DNA from: Bacillota bacterium
GTDB taxonomy: Bacteria; Bacillota; Clostridia; Lachnospirales; Lachnospiraceae
DNA: 64,000 nt
NCBI GenBank assembly: GCA_023421505.1
Contig: JAEZTJ010000053.1
Span: 33,639 to 97,638, forward strand
Direction: 5' to 3'
Shown here in pieces: positions 33,108 through 41,729 of this stretch (its first letter is position 1; each line of letters opens with the position of its first letter). The notes under the pieces were generated by a model that did not search any database, was not told where the DNA came from, and saw only the letters and a program-made list of their open reading frames with translations. A program made the translations under genes and the position numbers.

Positions 33108-35519
33108 GTGAAAATTTTATTCCTGGGGCTACTATATCATGATGCAGAAGAGTCTTCCCTTTTGCATTCCAGTAAATGCGGTTTGCAGGGAGCCTGCAAT
33201 CGTTATCAGTGGAATCTCATTGAAGGGCTTGAAGAGATAATGAAGCAGCCTGTCGATATTTATCATTATCTTCCAATAGGAGCCTTTCCGCGTTATAATA
33301 AAAAGCTTTTTCTCCCAACGAAGAAATGGTCCCATAAGGAAGCTGCCCGCGATATGGAGCTAGGCTTTATCAATCTGACAGGAATAAAACAGTTCATCAG
33401 ACAATTTAGGATGAAAAAAGCCGTATACCACTGGTGTAAGGAGAATGAAAAGGAAGAGCGGTATATTTTGATTTACAGCCTTTACCTTCCATATCTTAGA
33501 GTTTTATCAGCCGTCAAAAAAAAATATAAAAATGTTCCTTCCTGTGTTATTATTCCTGATCTGCCAGGTAGCCTTGGCTTTCACCAAAAAGATTATCTTT
33601 TGATAAAAGCAATAAGGAAGCTGCTTGAAAAACAAATCTATAAGCTGGTGAAAGCTGCCGATACTTATATCTTACTCACAAAGGATATGGCAAAGCCTCT
33701 TCATATCGAGGATAAGCCCTATATAGTTGTGGAAGGCATTCTAAAGTCAGTGGAGCAGCAAAATATCTCAATAAACGATACTTCCTCAAAAATCCTCCTG
33801 TATGCAGGCTCTTTAGATAAAGTATTTGGCTTAGATATACTCCTAGCAGCCTTTAAGCAAATTACTGAAACGGATTATCAATTATGGCTCTGCGGTAACG
33901 GAGATTATCAGACAGAAATTGAGAAGGCTGCAAAGCAGGATGGAAGGATTAAATACTTTGGCTATATTTCGGCTGCAGGCGTACAAGAAAAGCTTAAGCA
34001 GGCCTCACTACTGATTAATCCGAGAGCGAACAACAAAGCCTATACCAGATACTCCTTCCCCTCAAAAACATTGGAATATATGGCAGCAGCAAAGCCAGTA
34101 CTTATGTTTAAGTTAGATGGTATTCCTGATGAATATGACGATTATCTTTATTATATCAAAGAAAATACCGTAGAAAGTATGAAGGAAGCTATTCTTTCCA
34201 TCTGTTCAAAAAGCGAAGAAGAACTTACTTCCTGCGGTGAAGCAGCCTGTCGGTTTGTCTTAGAAAATAAAAATGAAAGAAAACAGGCTGAGAGAATACT
34301 TTCCCTGCTAAAGCATGCAGCTGACTCTGCCAGAGTTCTGCAAATCAACATCACCTGCCAATATGGCAGTACCGGCAGTATCGTAGAAGAGCTACATCAC
34401 TATTTGATTAGGCAAGGCTATTCAAGCTCAATTGCCTATTCCGCCTTTCACAGTGATTTAGAAGGTGCCTTTCAAATTGAAAGCAGGCTGGAGAATTACA
34501 TAAGAAGAGCTCTGAATCGTTATTTTGGAAAAAAACATATGCACAGTGCACCAGGAACAAAAAGGCTGATTAGAAATATTAAGAAACTTAAGCCGGAGCT
34601 TATCCATCTTCATAATATTCAGCAAAACAGTATCCATTTTCCTATGCTCTTTGCATTTCTTAAAAAATATGGTGTGCCTGTCGTATATACGCTGCATGAC
34701 TGCTGGGCCTTTACCGGAGGCTGTTATCATTTTACCAGACTTAACTGTGATGGTTATCGGTATGGCTGCAAGAAATGTAAGCTTCCTAGAAGCAGTCAGG
34801 ATCTATGCAATAGGACCAGTGAACAAATTTACGAGGAAAAGAAGCAGGCACTTTATGCCTTAGATAAATTGCAGCTAATCTGCGTTTCGAACTGGCTCAG
34901 AGACTGTGCAGAATGCTCTTTTATGAAGGGGCTGCAGTTACTGGTTATCTATAACGGAATTGATACGGATATATATAAACCTTTTCATACCGACAAAAAA
35001 GATGTCCTTCCGGTAACTGAAGATGCTTTTATCATTTTAGGGGTAGCTAATCATTGGAATAACGATAAGGGCTTAGATCTCTTTGTGCAGCTTGCTGGCC
35101 TTCTTAAATCCCCTTACCGGATAGTTCTGGTAGGTTTACCTACAAAAGAATGCCCAGAAAATATTATTACCCTACCAAGACTTGATAATAAGAAAGAGCT
35201 TGCAAGGCTTTATAACAGTGCAGACGTTTATCTCAATGCATCTAAGGAAGAGACCTTTGGTATGACCTCTGTTGAGGCAATGGCCTGCGGTACTCCGGTG
35301 ATTGCCTATCGATCCACCGCCTGCGCGGAAGTATTGAACTCTGATACCGGTATCCTATTAGAGACCTCTGCTCTAGAAGAAGTGATAAATGCAATAGAAA
35401 TGATTCATACCAACGGTAAGGAAAGCTATAAAAAACCCTGTGCAGAACACGCCCGAAGGAATTTTTCAAAGGAAGTTATGCTTGAAAAATACTTCAATGT
35501 ATATAAATCGCTATTATAA
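33108..35519 (+). CDS. Two-domain fusion of GT4 glycosyltransferases
   Basis: An 803-residue protein, about double the normal GT4 length, starting at GTG after GGGAGAGG. Residues 1-400 form a first GT-B enzyme (LLYAGSLDKVFGLDILLAA, YFGYISAAGVQEKL, PRANNKAYTRYSFPSKTLEY). Residues 405-803 form a second (VLQINITCQYGSTGSIVEEL, YTLHDCWAFTGGCYHF, IYNGIDTDIYKPF, SKEETFGMTSVEAMACGTPV). The second domain is a paralogue of the preceding gene and shares its Cys-rich patch (GCKKCKLP). It may add two sugars in succession. A run of nine A bases at about 33516 in the first domain could allow slippage. Confidence 0.87.
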   Translation: MKILFLGLLYHDAEESSLLHSSKCGLQGACNRYQWNLIEGLEEIMKQPVDIYHYLPIGAFPRYNKKLFLPTKKWSHKEAARDMELGFINLTGIKQFIRQFRMKKAVYHWCKENEKEERYILIYSLYLPYLRVLSAVKKKYKNVPSCVIIPDLPGSLGFHQKDYLLIKAIRKLLEKQIYKLVKAADTYILLTKDMAKPLHIEDKPYIVVEGILKSVEQQNISINDTSSKILLYAGSLDKVFGLDILLAAFKQITETDYQLWLCGNGDYQTEIEKAAKQDGRIKYFGYISAAGVQEKLKQASLLINPRANNKAYTRYSFPSKTLEYMAAAKPVLMFKLDGIPDEYDDYLYYIKENTVESMKEAILSICSKSEEELTSCGEAACRFVLENKNERKQAERILSLLKHAADSARVLQINITCQYGSTGSIVEELHHYLIRQGYSSSIAYSAFHSDLEGAFQIESRLENYIRRALNRYFGKKHMHSAPGTKRLIRNIKKLKPELIHLHNIQQNSIHFPMLFAFLKKYGVPVVYTLHDCWAFTGGCYHFTRLNCDGYRYGCKKCKLPRSSQDLCNRTSEQIYEEKKQALYALDKLQLICVSNWLRDCAECSFMKGLQLLVIYNGIDTDIYKPFHTDKKDVLPVTEDAFIILGVANHWNNDKGLDLFVQLAGLLKSPYRIVLVGLPTKECPENIITLPRLDNKKELARLYNSADVYLNASKEETFGMTSVEAMACGTPVIAYRSTACAEVLNSDTGILLETSALEEVINAIEMIHTNGKESYKKPCAEHARRNFSKEVMLEKYFNVYKSLL

Positions 35520-35552
35520 ATCTTTCATACTGCATACAGATAGGAGGGGCAT

Positions 35553-36749
35553 ATGCATACACATTTACTTACAGATCTAGATACAAAAGTAAATACTGAT
35601 ATTTTTAAAGCCTGTTTTTGTATTACACTGATTTCGAATCTAATCTTATATATTGCCCAACCTCTTGATATTGTATTTCTTGATGCAATTGCAAGCCGAT
35701 GCCTTATGCTCACTAATCTGGCGGCCTTCCTATTTGCCGTTATATTAAGCTTAAAGGAATATCTGCCCTATAAGACAAACCAGGTGTTTATTATCTGCTT
35801 TATGCTGATTTTTTCTTTTGCTTCCTATCTCTTGTCAAGCAGCAGCGGGCTTTATCAATACATTATCCGTATATGGTGCTATATGGCACTCCCTTTTTAT
35901 CTGTTATATATCGATTTTATTAGACCTAATCGTAGGTTGATTAACTTTGTCTATCTCAATAACCTTCTGGCTTCGCTTATATTTATATTGCTATCCTTTA
36001 GTGAATACCGTTATGCCGGATATGAATACTATATCGGAACAAATTATGCATGGCTTACTCTTGGCTACGATAATCCCAATCAGACCGCAATCTATTTAAC
36101 GATAACCCTAATTATCTTAATCAGCGCGGTAAGTTATTATAAAAGCATAATGATACGTTTATTTTTCCTGCTTGATCTGATCTATATCGGCTGGCTCATC
36201 CTTAAAACCAGCTCCAGAACCTGTATACTCATTAGTATCTTGGTGCTTGCAGCGGTTTTATTTTATAGAAAGCTTAAAATTCCAAAATTAATTGTATTCC
36301 TCATTTTATTGCTTCCGACAATTTTTTTATTTACCTATCCTAGCCTTTACAGACATGGATGGTTTATTAGTTCTGAATATGTAGGTAAGGAGGATTATTC
36401 TTCACGCAGCTATATTTTTATCTGGACACTTCGTCAGCTTAAAAATCAATATTTGTTTGGTGACTTTGGTACTTACCGATTAGGAAATCTGCATAATGGA
36501 ATCTTAAGTGTTCTATCCTCCTTAGGTATCAGCGGAATCCTATTTTTTTATATTTATTATTTCAGAGCATATTTTTATCTATTGAAGCATTATATAAAAA
36601 GCAGGACTGCCTATATTGCCTATATTGGATTATTAGCTGTATTTATCCACGCCTGTACGGAAGGAGCATTGATTGCAGGGGGTTCTGTTTTTGCCGGAAG
36701 CCTAAGTGCATTGATATTCTTATTAAAGGTTGAAAAAGAGGGTGAGTAG
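35553..36749 (+). CDS. Wzy/O-antigen-polymerase-like membrane protein
   Basis: A 398-residue integral membrane protein with about eleven hydrophobic helices and GATAGGAGGGG before ATG. The long outer loop and following region contain YDNPNQTAIYLT, LKTSSRTCILIS and LFGDFGTYRLGNLHNGILSVL, the last matching the H-N-x2-L signature of Wzy_C/O-antigen ligase and polymerase proteins. It should join lipid-linked repeat units outside the membrane. An ABC exporter is also encoded in this locus, which normally does not need Wzy. Confidence 0.82.
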   Translation: MHTHLLTDLDTKVNTDIFKACFCITLISNLILYIAQPLDIVFLDAIASRCLMLTNLAAFLFAVILSLKEYLPYKTNQVFIICFMLIFSFASYLLSSSSGLYQYIIRIWCYMALPFYLLYIDFIRPNRRLINFVYLNNLLASLIFILLSFSEYRYAGYEYYIGTNYAWLTLGYDNPNQTAIYLTITLIILISAVSYYKSIMIRLFFLLDLIYIGWLILKTSSRTCILISILVLAAVLFYRKLKIPKLIVFLILLLPTIFLFTYPSLYRHGWFISSEYVGKEDYSSRSYIFIWTLRQLKNQYLFGDFGTYRLGNLHNGILSVLSSLGISGILFFYIYYFRAYFYLLKHYIKSRTAYIAYIGLLAVFIHACTEGALIAGGSVFAGSLSALIFLLKVEKEGE

Positions 36750-36753
36750 TAAG

Positions 36754-37947
36754 ATGAAGGTAGCCTTTTATTCCAATTATCTGACCCATCATCAAATTCC
36801 TTTTTGTACTGAGATGTACCGGTTATTGAAGGAGGATTTTGTATTCGTCTCAAATGATAGTATGGAGAATATGCGAAGGGAACAGGGCTGGGAGCTGAAG
36901 GAACGCTTCCCCTATGAATTACAGGCAAAGGAGGAGCAGGGGTTTTCAAAAGCACTATTATTATCAAAAGAAAGTGATGTCATAATAATAGGCTCTGCAC
37001 CTGAAATCTACGTTAAGGAAAGAATGCGGCTTCCTTCTTTGGGCATTACCTTTCGCTATAGTGAGCGTATCTTTAAGAAAGGAAAATTACGTTTCTTATC
37101 CCCAAGAGGGCTTTTACTCAGGGCAGATACCTATTATAGATATCGTAAGAAGAACTTATATATGCTATGTGCCAGTGCCTATACCTCGGCGGATTTAATG
37201 CTGCAAGGCTCCTATCTTGGGAAATGTTATAAATGGGGGTATTTTCCTGAGACACGATCCTATGAGTTATCGGACCTTATGAAAATAAAGAGAAAAAGTA
37301 AACCGGAAATTCTTTGGTGCGGCAGATTCTTGAAGTGGAAGCATCCGGAAGCAGCGATTCTACTAGCTCATAGACTGAAACAGGAGGGCTTTGACTTTAC
37401 CCTTACTATGATAGGAGCCGGGGAAAGAGAATCGATCCTCAGAGAGCTGATAGCAAAATACAGACTAGATGCATATATTAAACTATTAGGTGTCATGTCC
37501 CCGGAGCAGGTTAGACAAAGGATGGAAGAGGCGGATATTTTTTTAAGCACCAGTGATTTTAATGAAGGCTGGGGCGCGGTGATGAATGAAGCCATGAATA
37601 GCGGATGTGCTGTAGTAGCCAGCCATGCAGTTGGCGCAGCACCCTACTTAATAAAGGATGGAATAAACGGTTTTATGTATAAAAACGGAGCTCTTGATAG
37701 TCTTTACCGAAAAGTAAAGCAATTACTCTTATGTCCTGAGCTTCGTGAAAAGCTAGGCTTAAATGCTTATCAAACAATAATTACTGAATGGAATGCCAAG
37801 GAAGCTGCAAAACGTCTGCTTTTACTGACTAGTGATTTGTTAGCGAAAGGATATAGTGATAGATTTGAGAGCGGTCCCTGCAGCAGGGCTTTAATTATGT
37901 ATAATCATTGGTATCGAGATAAAAAGACTGATTTATATAAATTTTGA
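36754..37947 (+). CDS. GT4-family glycosyltransferase
   Basis: A 397-residue glycosyltransferase. The ATG at 36754 follows GAGGGTGA at the end of the Wzy-like gene. It begins MKVAFYSNYLTHHQIPFCTE, which is typical of capsule glycosyltransferases acting late. The C-lobe has ILWCGRFLKWKHPEAAILLA, LTMIGAGERESILREL, YIKLLGVMSPEQVRQRMEEA and STSDFNEGWGAVMNEAMNSG with the E-x7-E pair. Donor unknown. The next gene begins two bases after its stop. Confidence 0.85.
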   Translation: MKVAFYSNYLTHHQIPFCTEMYRLLKEDFVFVSNDSMENMRREQGWELKERFPYELQAKEEQGFSKALLLSKESDVIIIGSAPEIYVKERMRLPSLGITFRYSERIFKKGKLRFLSPRGLLLRADTYYRYRKKNLYMLCASAYTSADLMLQGSYLGKCYKWGYFPETRSYELSDLMKIKRKSKPEILWCGRFLKWKHPEAAILLAHRLKQEGFDFTLTMIGAGERESILRELIAKYRLDAYIKLLGVMSPEQVRQRMEEADIFLSTSDFNEGWGAVMNEAMNSGCAVVASHAVGAAPYLIKDGINGFMYKNGALDSLYRKVKQLLLCPELREKLGLNAYQTIITEWNAKEAAKRLLLLTSDLLAKGYSDRFESGPCSRALIMYNHWYRDKKTDLYKF

Positions 37948-37948
37948 G

Positions 37949-39118
37949 GTGGTTAAAATCGAGATTTATGATCATAAGAAGCATTGCTATGGCTGCGCAG
38001 CTTGCAGCAATATCTGTACCTCAGAGGCAATCACCATGCTAGCCGATGAAGAAGGCTTTCTATATCCGAAGGTGAATGATGCTTTATGCATATCCTGCGG
38101 CAGATGTAAGACTGTCTGTCCAATCTATCAAAAGTCTTGCGACGACAATACTTTTAACCAGAAGGTATATGCTGTAAAGCATCCTTGCGATAACGTGAGA
38201 GCAGCAAGTACATCAGGAGGGGTATTTACCGCTCTATCAGATTATATTCTAAAAAACGGTGGTGTTGTATATGGGGCAGCCTTTGACGAAGCACTGACGG
38301 TAAGCCATATTCGAGCGGAAACGATGGATAGGCGAGATAAAATGCGGGGTTCAAAATATGTACAAAGCGAGATAAAGAATAGCTTTCGCTCGATCAAAGC
38401 TGATTTGGCCTTAAATAAGCTGGTTCTCTTTACCGGAACTCCTTGTCAGAATGCAGGCCTCTACGGATACTTAAGGGGAACTGATGTAACGAAGCTAATT
38501 CTATGTGATATTGTTTGTCATGGCGTACCTAGTGCACTTATGTGGCAAGAATACATAACCTTTGTTAAGGAAGAACAGAAAGCACAAATCAAGTACCATA
38601 GCTTTAGGGTTAAGGTAAAAGGCTGGCATACCATGTGCTCCTGTAATGAGTATGAGAGTGGCAAGAAGGATTATCAAAGTATGCTGTCACAGCTTAATAT
38701 GAATTTATTTTTATCTGATTTAATATTACGCCCCAGCTGTTATTCCTGCCGGTTTTCCTCTTTTAAACGCTGTACCGATATTACGATTGCTGATTTTTGG
38801 GGTATTGAGCGAACTCAGCCTGAATTTGATGATAATAAGGGAGTCTCACTAGTCTTAGTGAATACGGAAAAAGGAAATAACCTGTTCGATCAGCTCAAAC
38901 AAAGCTTGATTATAAAAGAAAGCACCAAAGCGGACTGTCTGCAGCGCAACCTTGAGACACCTGCACCGCTGCCTCCTTCCCGGGAAGCTTTCTGGAAGGA
39001 TTATCATAAATTCGGCTATCGATATGCTGCAAAAAGATACGGTGGCTATACCATAGATAAGCGTATCAGGCAATCCTTACAGAACTATAAGCAACTACTG
39101 AAGAATATTCTGAATTAA
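37949..39118 (+). CDS. FrhB-type iron-sulfur protein of polysaccharide loci
   Basis: A 389-residue protein with two 4Fe-4S motifs at the N-terminus (CYGCAACSNICTSEAI and CISCGRCKTVCPIYQ) and an FrhB/F420-hydrogenase beta-like domain (STSGGVFTALSDYILKNGGV, FTGTPCQNAGLYGYL, CDIVCHGVPS). More cysteines follow (RPSCYSCRFSSFKRC). The start is uncertain: GTG 37949 lies in the ribosome-site-like GAGGTGG, and no better codon follows. Such proteins are common in EPS clusters beside pyruvyl transferases, as here. They presumably reduce or modify a sugar or lipid using flavin; the real reaction is not known. Confidence 0.82.
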   Translation: MVKIEIYDHKKHCYGCAACSNICTSEAITMLADEEGFLYPKVNDALCISCGRCKTVCPIYQKSCDDNTFNQKVYAVKHPCDNVRAASTSGGVFTALSDYILKNGGVVYGAAFDEALTVSHIRAETMDRRDKMRGSKYVQSEIKNSFRSIKADLALNKLVLFTGTPCQNAGLYGYLRGTDVTKLILCDIVCHGVPSALMWQEYITFVKEEQKAQIKYHSFRVKVKGWHTMCSCNEYESGKKDYQSMLSQLNMNLFLSDLILRPSCYSCRFSSFKRCTDITIADFWGIERTQPEFDDNKGVSLVLVNTEKGNNLFDQLKQSLIIKESTKADCLQRNLETPAPLPPSREAFWKDYHKFGYRYAAKRYGGYTIDKRIRQSLQNYKQLLKNILN

Positions 39119-39131
39119 AAATATGCTCAAT

Positions 39132-39241
39132 ACTACATTTAACTTAGGTAATTTGCGAAACTCATTAATTGTAAGTATTGTATGCTGTGTATACAATTAG
39201 TAAAACTATATCGTTTCGCAATTACCTAACTACATTTAACT
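39132..39241. mobile_element. 84-bp MITE-like element with 13-bp direct repeats
   Basis: ACTACATTTAACT occurs at 39132-39144 and again at 39229-39241. Between them lies an 84-bp element whose ends are inverted: TAGGTAATTTGCGAAAC and GTTTCGCAATTACCTA. There is no coding capacity. The perfect 13-bp repeats abutting inverted ends look like a target-site duplication. A longer relative with the same layout is at 49904-50079. Confidence 0.75.
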
Positions 39242-39261
39242 ATTTAAAAGGTGTAATAATT

Positions 39262-39388
39262 GTGCTGATGCCCAAATTTGCGGTGTTTCGGCTCATGGAG
39301 GGTTAGGTTGAAAAATCAAAGATTTTTCAATCGGCAAATTTGTGCGTTGCCCAAATTCGCAGGTTTTGGCAGCAGATGGAGGTTAGTA
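39262..39388 (+). repeat. Hairpin leader repeat, diverged tandem copies D' and D
   Basis: The pyruvyl transferase is preceded by two variant leaders: a short one around GCCCAAATTTGCGGTGTTTC with ATGGAGGGTTAGG, and a fuller one from GGTTGAAAAATC to AGATGGAGGTTAGTA. Stem sequences differ from the other copies yet still pair (GAAAAATC with GATTTTTC; GCAAATTTG with CAAATTCGC-like). The ribosome site GATGGAGG is kept and serves a TTG start at 39389. Confidence 0.7.
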
Positions 39389-40477
39389 TTGAAAACAGCA
39401 ACGATAACCTATCATAACGTATATAATTACGGCGCCGTCTTACAGGCGTATGCATTACAACAGGCCCAGCAAAAGCTTTCTGTTGAAAATGTAATTATCA
39501 ACTTTAGCCATGAAAAAAATAAAATGCTGCATCGAATTAAGGGTACGTCAATAAAAATAATGATTGTAAACAGTATAAGGCTTTTAGAAACAATCAAGGA
39601 CTATATACCAATCAGAAGACGCTGTAAGAGATTTGAAGCGTTTACAAATACGAAGCTTTGTTTAACAAGAAGCTATAAAACGCTTCAGGACTTAAAAGAA
39701 AACCCACCGCAGGCTGACCTTTATCTTGCAGGAAGCGATCAGCTCTGGAATGTTTCTATTGTTATAAGAGCTGCTTTTTTCTTAGATTTCGGAAGTCCTG
39801 AAACAATACGGGCTTCCTATGCCGTAAGCATGGGTTCGTGTTATATTCCGGAACAGTACAAAAAGATTATAAAAGAATACTTAACTAAGTTTAACGTAAT
39901 ATCTGTCAGAGAAATGAAAGCAAAAGAAACAATCGAGGCCTTATTAAAGCAGGAGGGAAAAATAAAGGTTCATTGTGATCCTGTCTTTTTACTATCAAAA
40001 GAGGAATGGTCTGATCTTGCCGTACCCAGAAGGTCTAAAGACAAATATATATTATGCATTCCATTGGCAGGTCATCCAAGACTGAACGAGGCACTGAAAA
40101 AGCTTAAGCAGCTGACCGGGTATCGTATTGTTATACTAAAAACGGATGTTTTTACCCGGGTTAAGGGAGATTATGCTGTCAAGGATGCCTCGCCCGAGGA
40201 ATATTTATATCTTATACAGCATGCAGAATATGTATTAACGACCTCCTTTCACGCTACAGCCTTTAGTATTTTATTTCAAGTGAAATTTTTTTCATTTCTT
40301 AGCTGTGCTGCGACCAGAATTACATCCTTATTAGAAAATCTGGGACTGGAGGATCGGATAGTGGAAGGGATAGGAGATGTCCATACCGGAAATATAGACT
40401 ATACAAAAGCAAACCATATTCTTCAAGAGGAAAAGGCTTCTGCAATAGAGTACTTATCCGGTTTATTCAAGCGATAA
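39389..40477 (+). CDS. Polysaccharide pyruvyl transferase family protein
   Basis: A 362-residue protein of the PF04230 family. The start is TTG 39389, right after the leader's GATGGAGG; the frame continues upstream but only through the repeat. Family segments are LKTATITYHNVYNYGAVLQA, DLYLAGSDQLWNVS, the FLDFGSPETIRASYAVSMG region, VISVREMKAKETIE, VHCDPVFLLSKEEW and VLTTSFHATAFSILF, with the conserved T-S-x-H-A near the C-terminus. It should add a pyruvate ketal from phosphoenolpyruvate to a sugar, giving the polymer negative charge. Pairing with the FrhB-like gene upstream is common in EPS loci. Confidence 0.87.
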   Translation: MKTATITYHNVYNYGAVLQAYALQQAQQKLSVENVIINFSHEKNKMLHRIKGTSIKIMIVNSIRLLETIKDYIPIRRRCKRFEAFTNTKLCLTRSYKTLQDLKENPPQADLYLAGSDQLWNVSIVIRAAFFLDFGSPETIRASYAVSMGSCYIPEQYKKIIKEYLTKFNVISVREMKAKETIEALLKQEGKIKVHCDPVFLLSKEEWSDLAVPRRSKDKYILCIPLAGHPRLNEALKKLKQLTGYRIVILKTDVFTRVKGDYAVKDASPEEYLYLIQHAEYVLTTSFHATAFSILFQVKFFSFLSCAATRITSLLENLGLEDRIVEGIGDVHTGNIDYTKANHILQEEKASAIEYLSGLFKR

Positions 40478-40523
40478 TATTAGAAGAGCTTTACGAATAG
40501 AGTTTATTAGAGTGGGGTAAAGT

Positions 40524-41687
40524 ATGAGAATATTATTTATCTCTGATTACTATCCTAGTACTAACCGTCCTCAGTTTTGCATTTACATCCAACAACAGGC
40601 ACAGGCACTCACCCAGCTTGGACATCTGGTAGAGGTGATCGTTCCTATTCGTACCTCCCACTTCAAGGTTAAGCATGACAGTATGCTGCTTGCAGGGATA
40701 AAGGTATACTACTTAGAATATTCAACCCTATATAAAGGTACCTTTTTCTATCCGTTGTTTCTTAAAAATGTATCAAACTTTGAAAAAGTAATTGATTTTA
40801 ACCAATATGATATCCTATCCATACATATGTTTCAGGAAGATACCCTTCGAATATTTCTTAAAATTGCTAAAAAATATAAACGCAGGGTCGTAATCCATTA
40901 TCATGGATTATCTATACTTTATGATCAGCCGCTGCCGCTCTTAGTCAGAGCCTTACAAGCAAGAGGTAATCTATTCCTAAAAAGACTGATACGAAAAGCG
41001 GATGCAATTGTTGGTGTCAGCGATAAAGTAGTCGAGCGAATTCATGCAATTTATCCCGTGAAATTAACCTTTACGGTTTATAACGGTGTAGATACCGGGC
41101 TGTTTCTTCCAAGGCTTAAGAAAGAGGATAATTTATTTAAAATAATAACCGTAGCAAGCCTAAAAAAGATCAAAGGAAATCATTACTTAATTGAAGCTGT
41201 GAAAATGCTAACAGATCAACATCCCGACCAAAAATTTAAGCTTTTCATCATTGGCACCGGCCCGGAGGAAGAGCACCTAAAAGAACTGACACTGAAACAG
41301 GGTCTGAATGAAGTGGTATCTTTTTATGGATATATCCGGTATGAGGAAGTAGCAAAGATACTTAGAACCTGTGATGTCTATGCCATGCCGTCCTATTATG
41401 AAGCACTTGGTTGTGCATATTTAGAAGCTATGGCCTGCAGACTGCCGGTAATCGGCTGCCGCAATCAGGGCATTGACGAAATCATTCATGATGGTTATAA
41501 CGGTATATTAATTGAACCGAATGACGTGAAGCAGCTCTATGAGAAATTGAATTTTCTTTTTGAACATTCTGATTTTGCTGAGAATATCGGTTATATGGGC
41601 TATCAGACTGTAATAAGCAATTATACCTGGAAGCACTCCGCAAAAAGCTTACTGGCTGTTTACGAGAATGTAAAATCTAATGAATAA
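40524..41687 (+). CDS. GT4-family glycosyltransferase
   Basis: A 387-residue glycosyltransferase starting at ATG after GGGGTAAAG. It has the standard GT-B layout: ILFISDYYPSTNRPQFCIY, VVIHYHGLSILY, the phosphate-binding VYNGVDTGLF, TVASLKKIKGNHYLIEA, FIIGTGPEEEHLKEL and the donor-site motif PSYYEALGCAYLEAMACRLP with E-A-x-A-x-R. It resembles WcaL/EpsF-type enzymes that retain the anomeric configuration. Donor and acceptor are unknown. Confidence 0.88.
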   Translation: MRILFISDYYPSTNRPQFCIYIQQQAQALTQLGHLVEVIVPIRTSHFKVKHDSMLLAGIKVYYLEYSTLYKGTFFYPLFLKNVSNFEKVIDFNQYDILSIHMFQEDTLRIFLKIAKKYKRRVVIHYHGLSILYDQPLPLLVRALQARGNLFLKRLIRKADAIVGVSDKVVERIHAIYPVKLTFTVYNGVDTGLFLPRLKKEDNLFKIITVASLKKIKGNHYLIEAVKMLTDQHPDQKFKLFIIGTGPEEEHLKELTLKQGLNEVVSFYGYIRYEEVAKILRTCDVYAMPSYYEALGCAYLEAMACRLPVIGCRNQGIDEIIHDGYNGILIEPNDVKQLYEKLNFLFEHSDFAENIGYMGYQTVISNYTWKHSAKSLLAVYENVKSNE

Positions 41688-41693
41688 GTATTT

Positions 41694-41729
41694 GTAAGCC
41701 GATTAAACGGCAGATGGGGGTTAATTTGC
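41694..41729 (+). repeat. Hairpin leader repeat, partial copy E
   Basis: Only the last stem and ribosome site remain: GTAAGCCGATTAAACGGCAG followed by ATGGGGGTTAATTTGC and the ATG of the next gene. The stem (GCCG with CGGC) is kept although the sequence differs from TGCCGCTTAAGCGGCA. The first two stems are missing. Confidence 0.6.
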
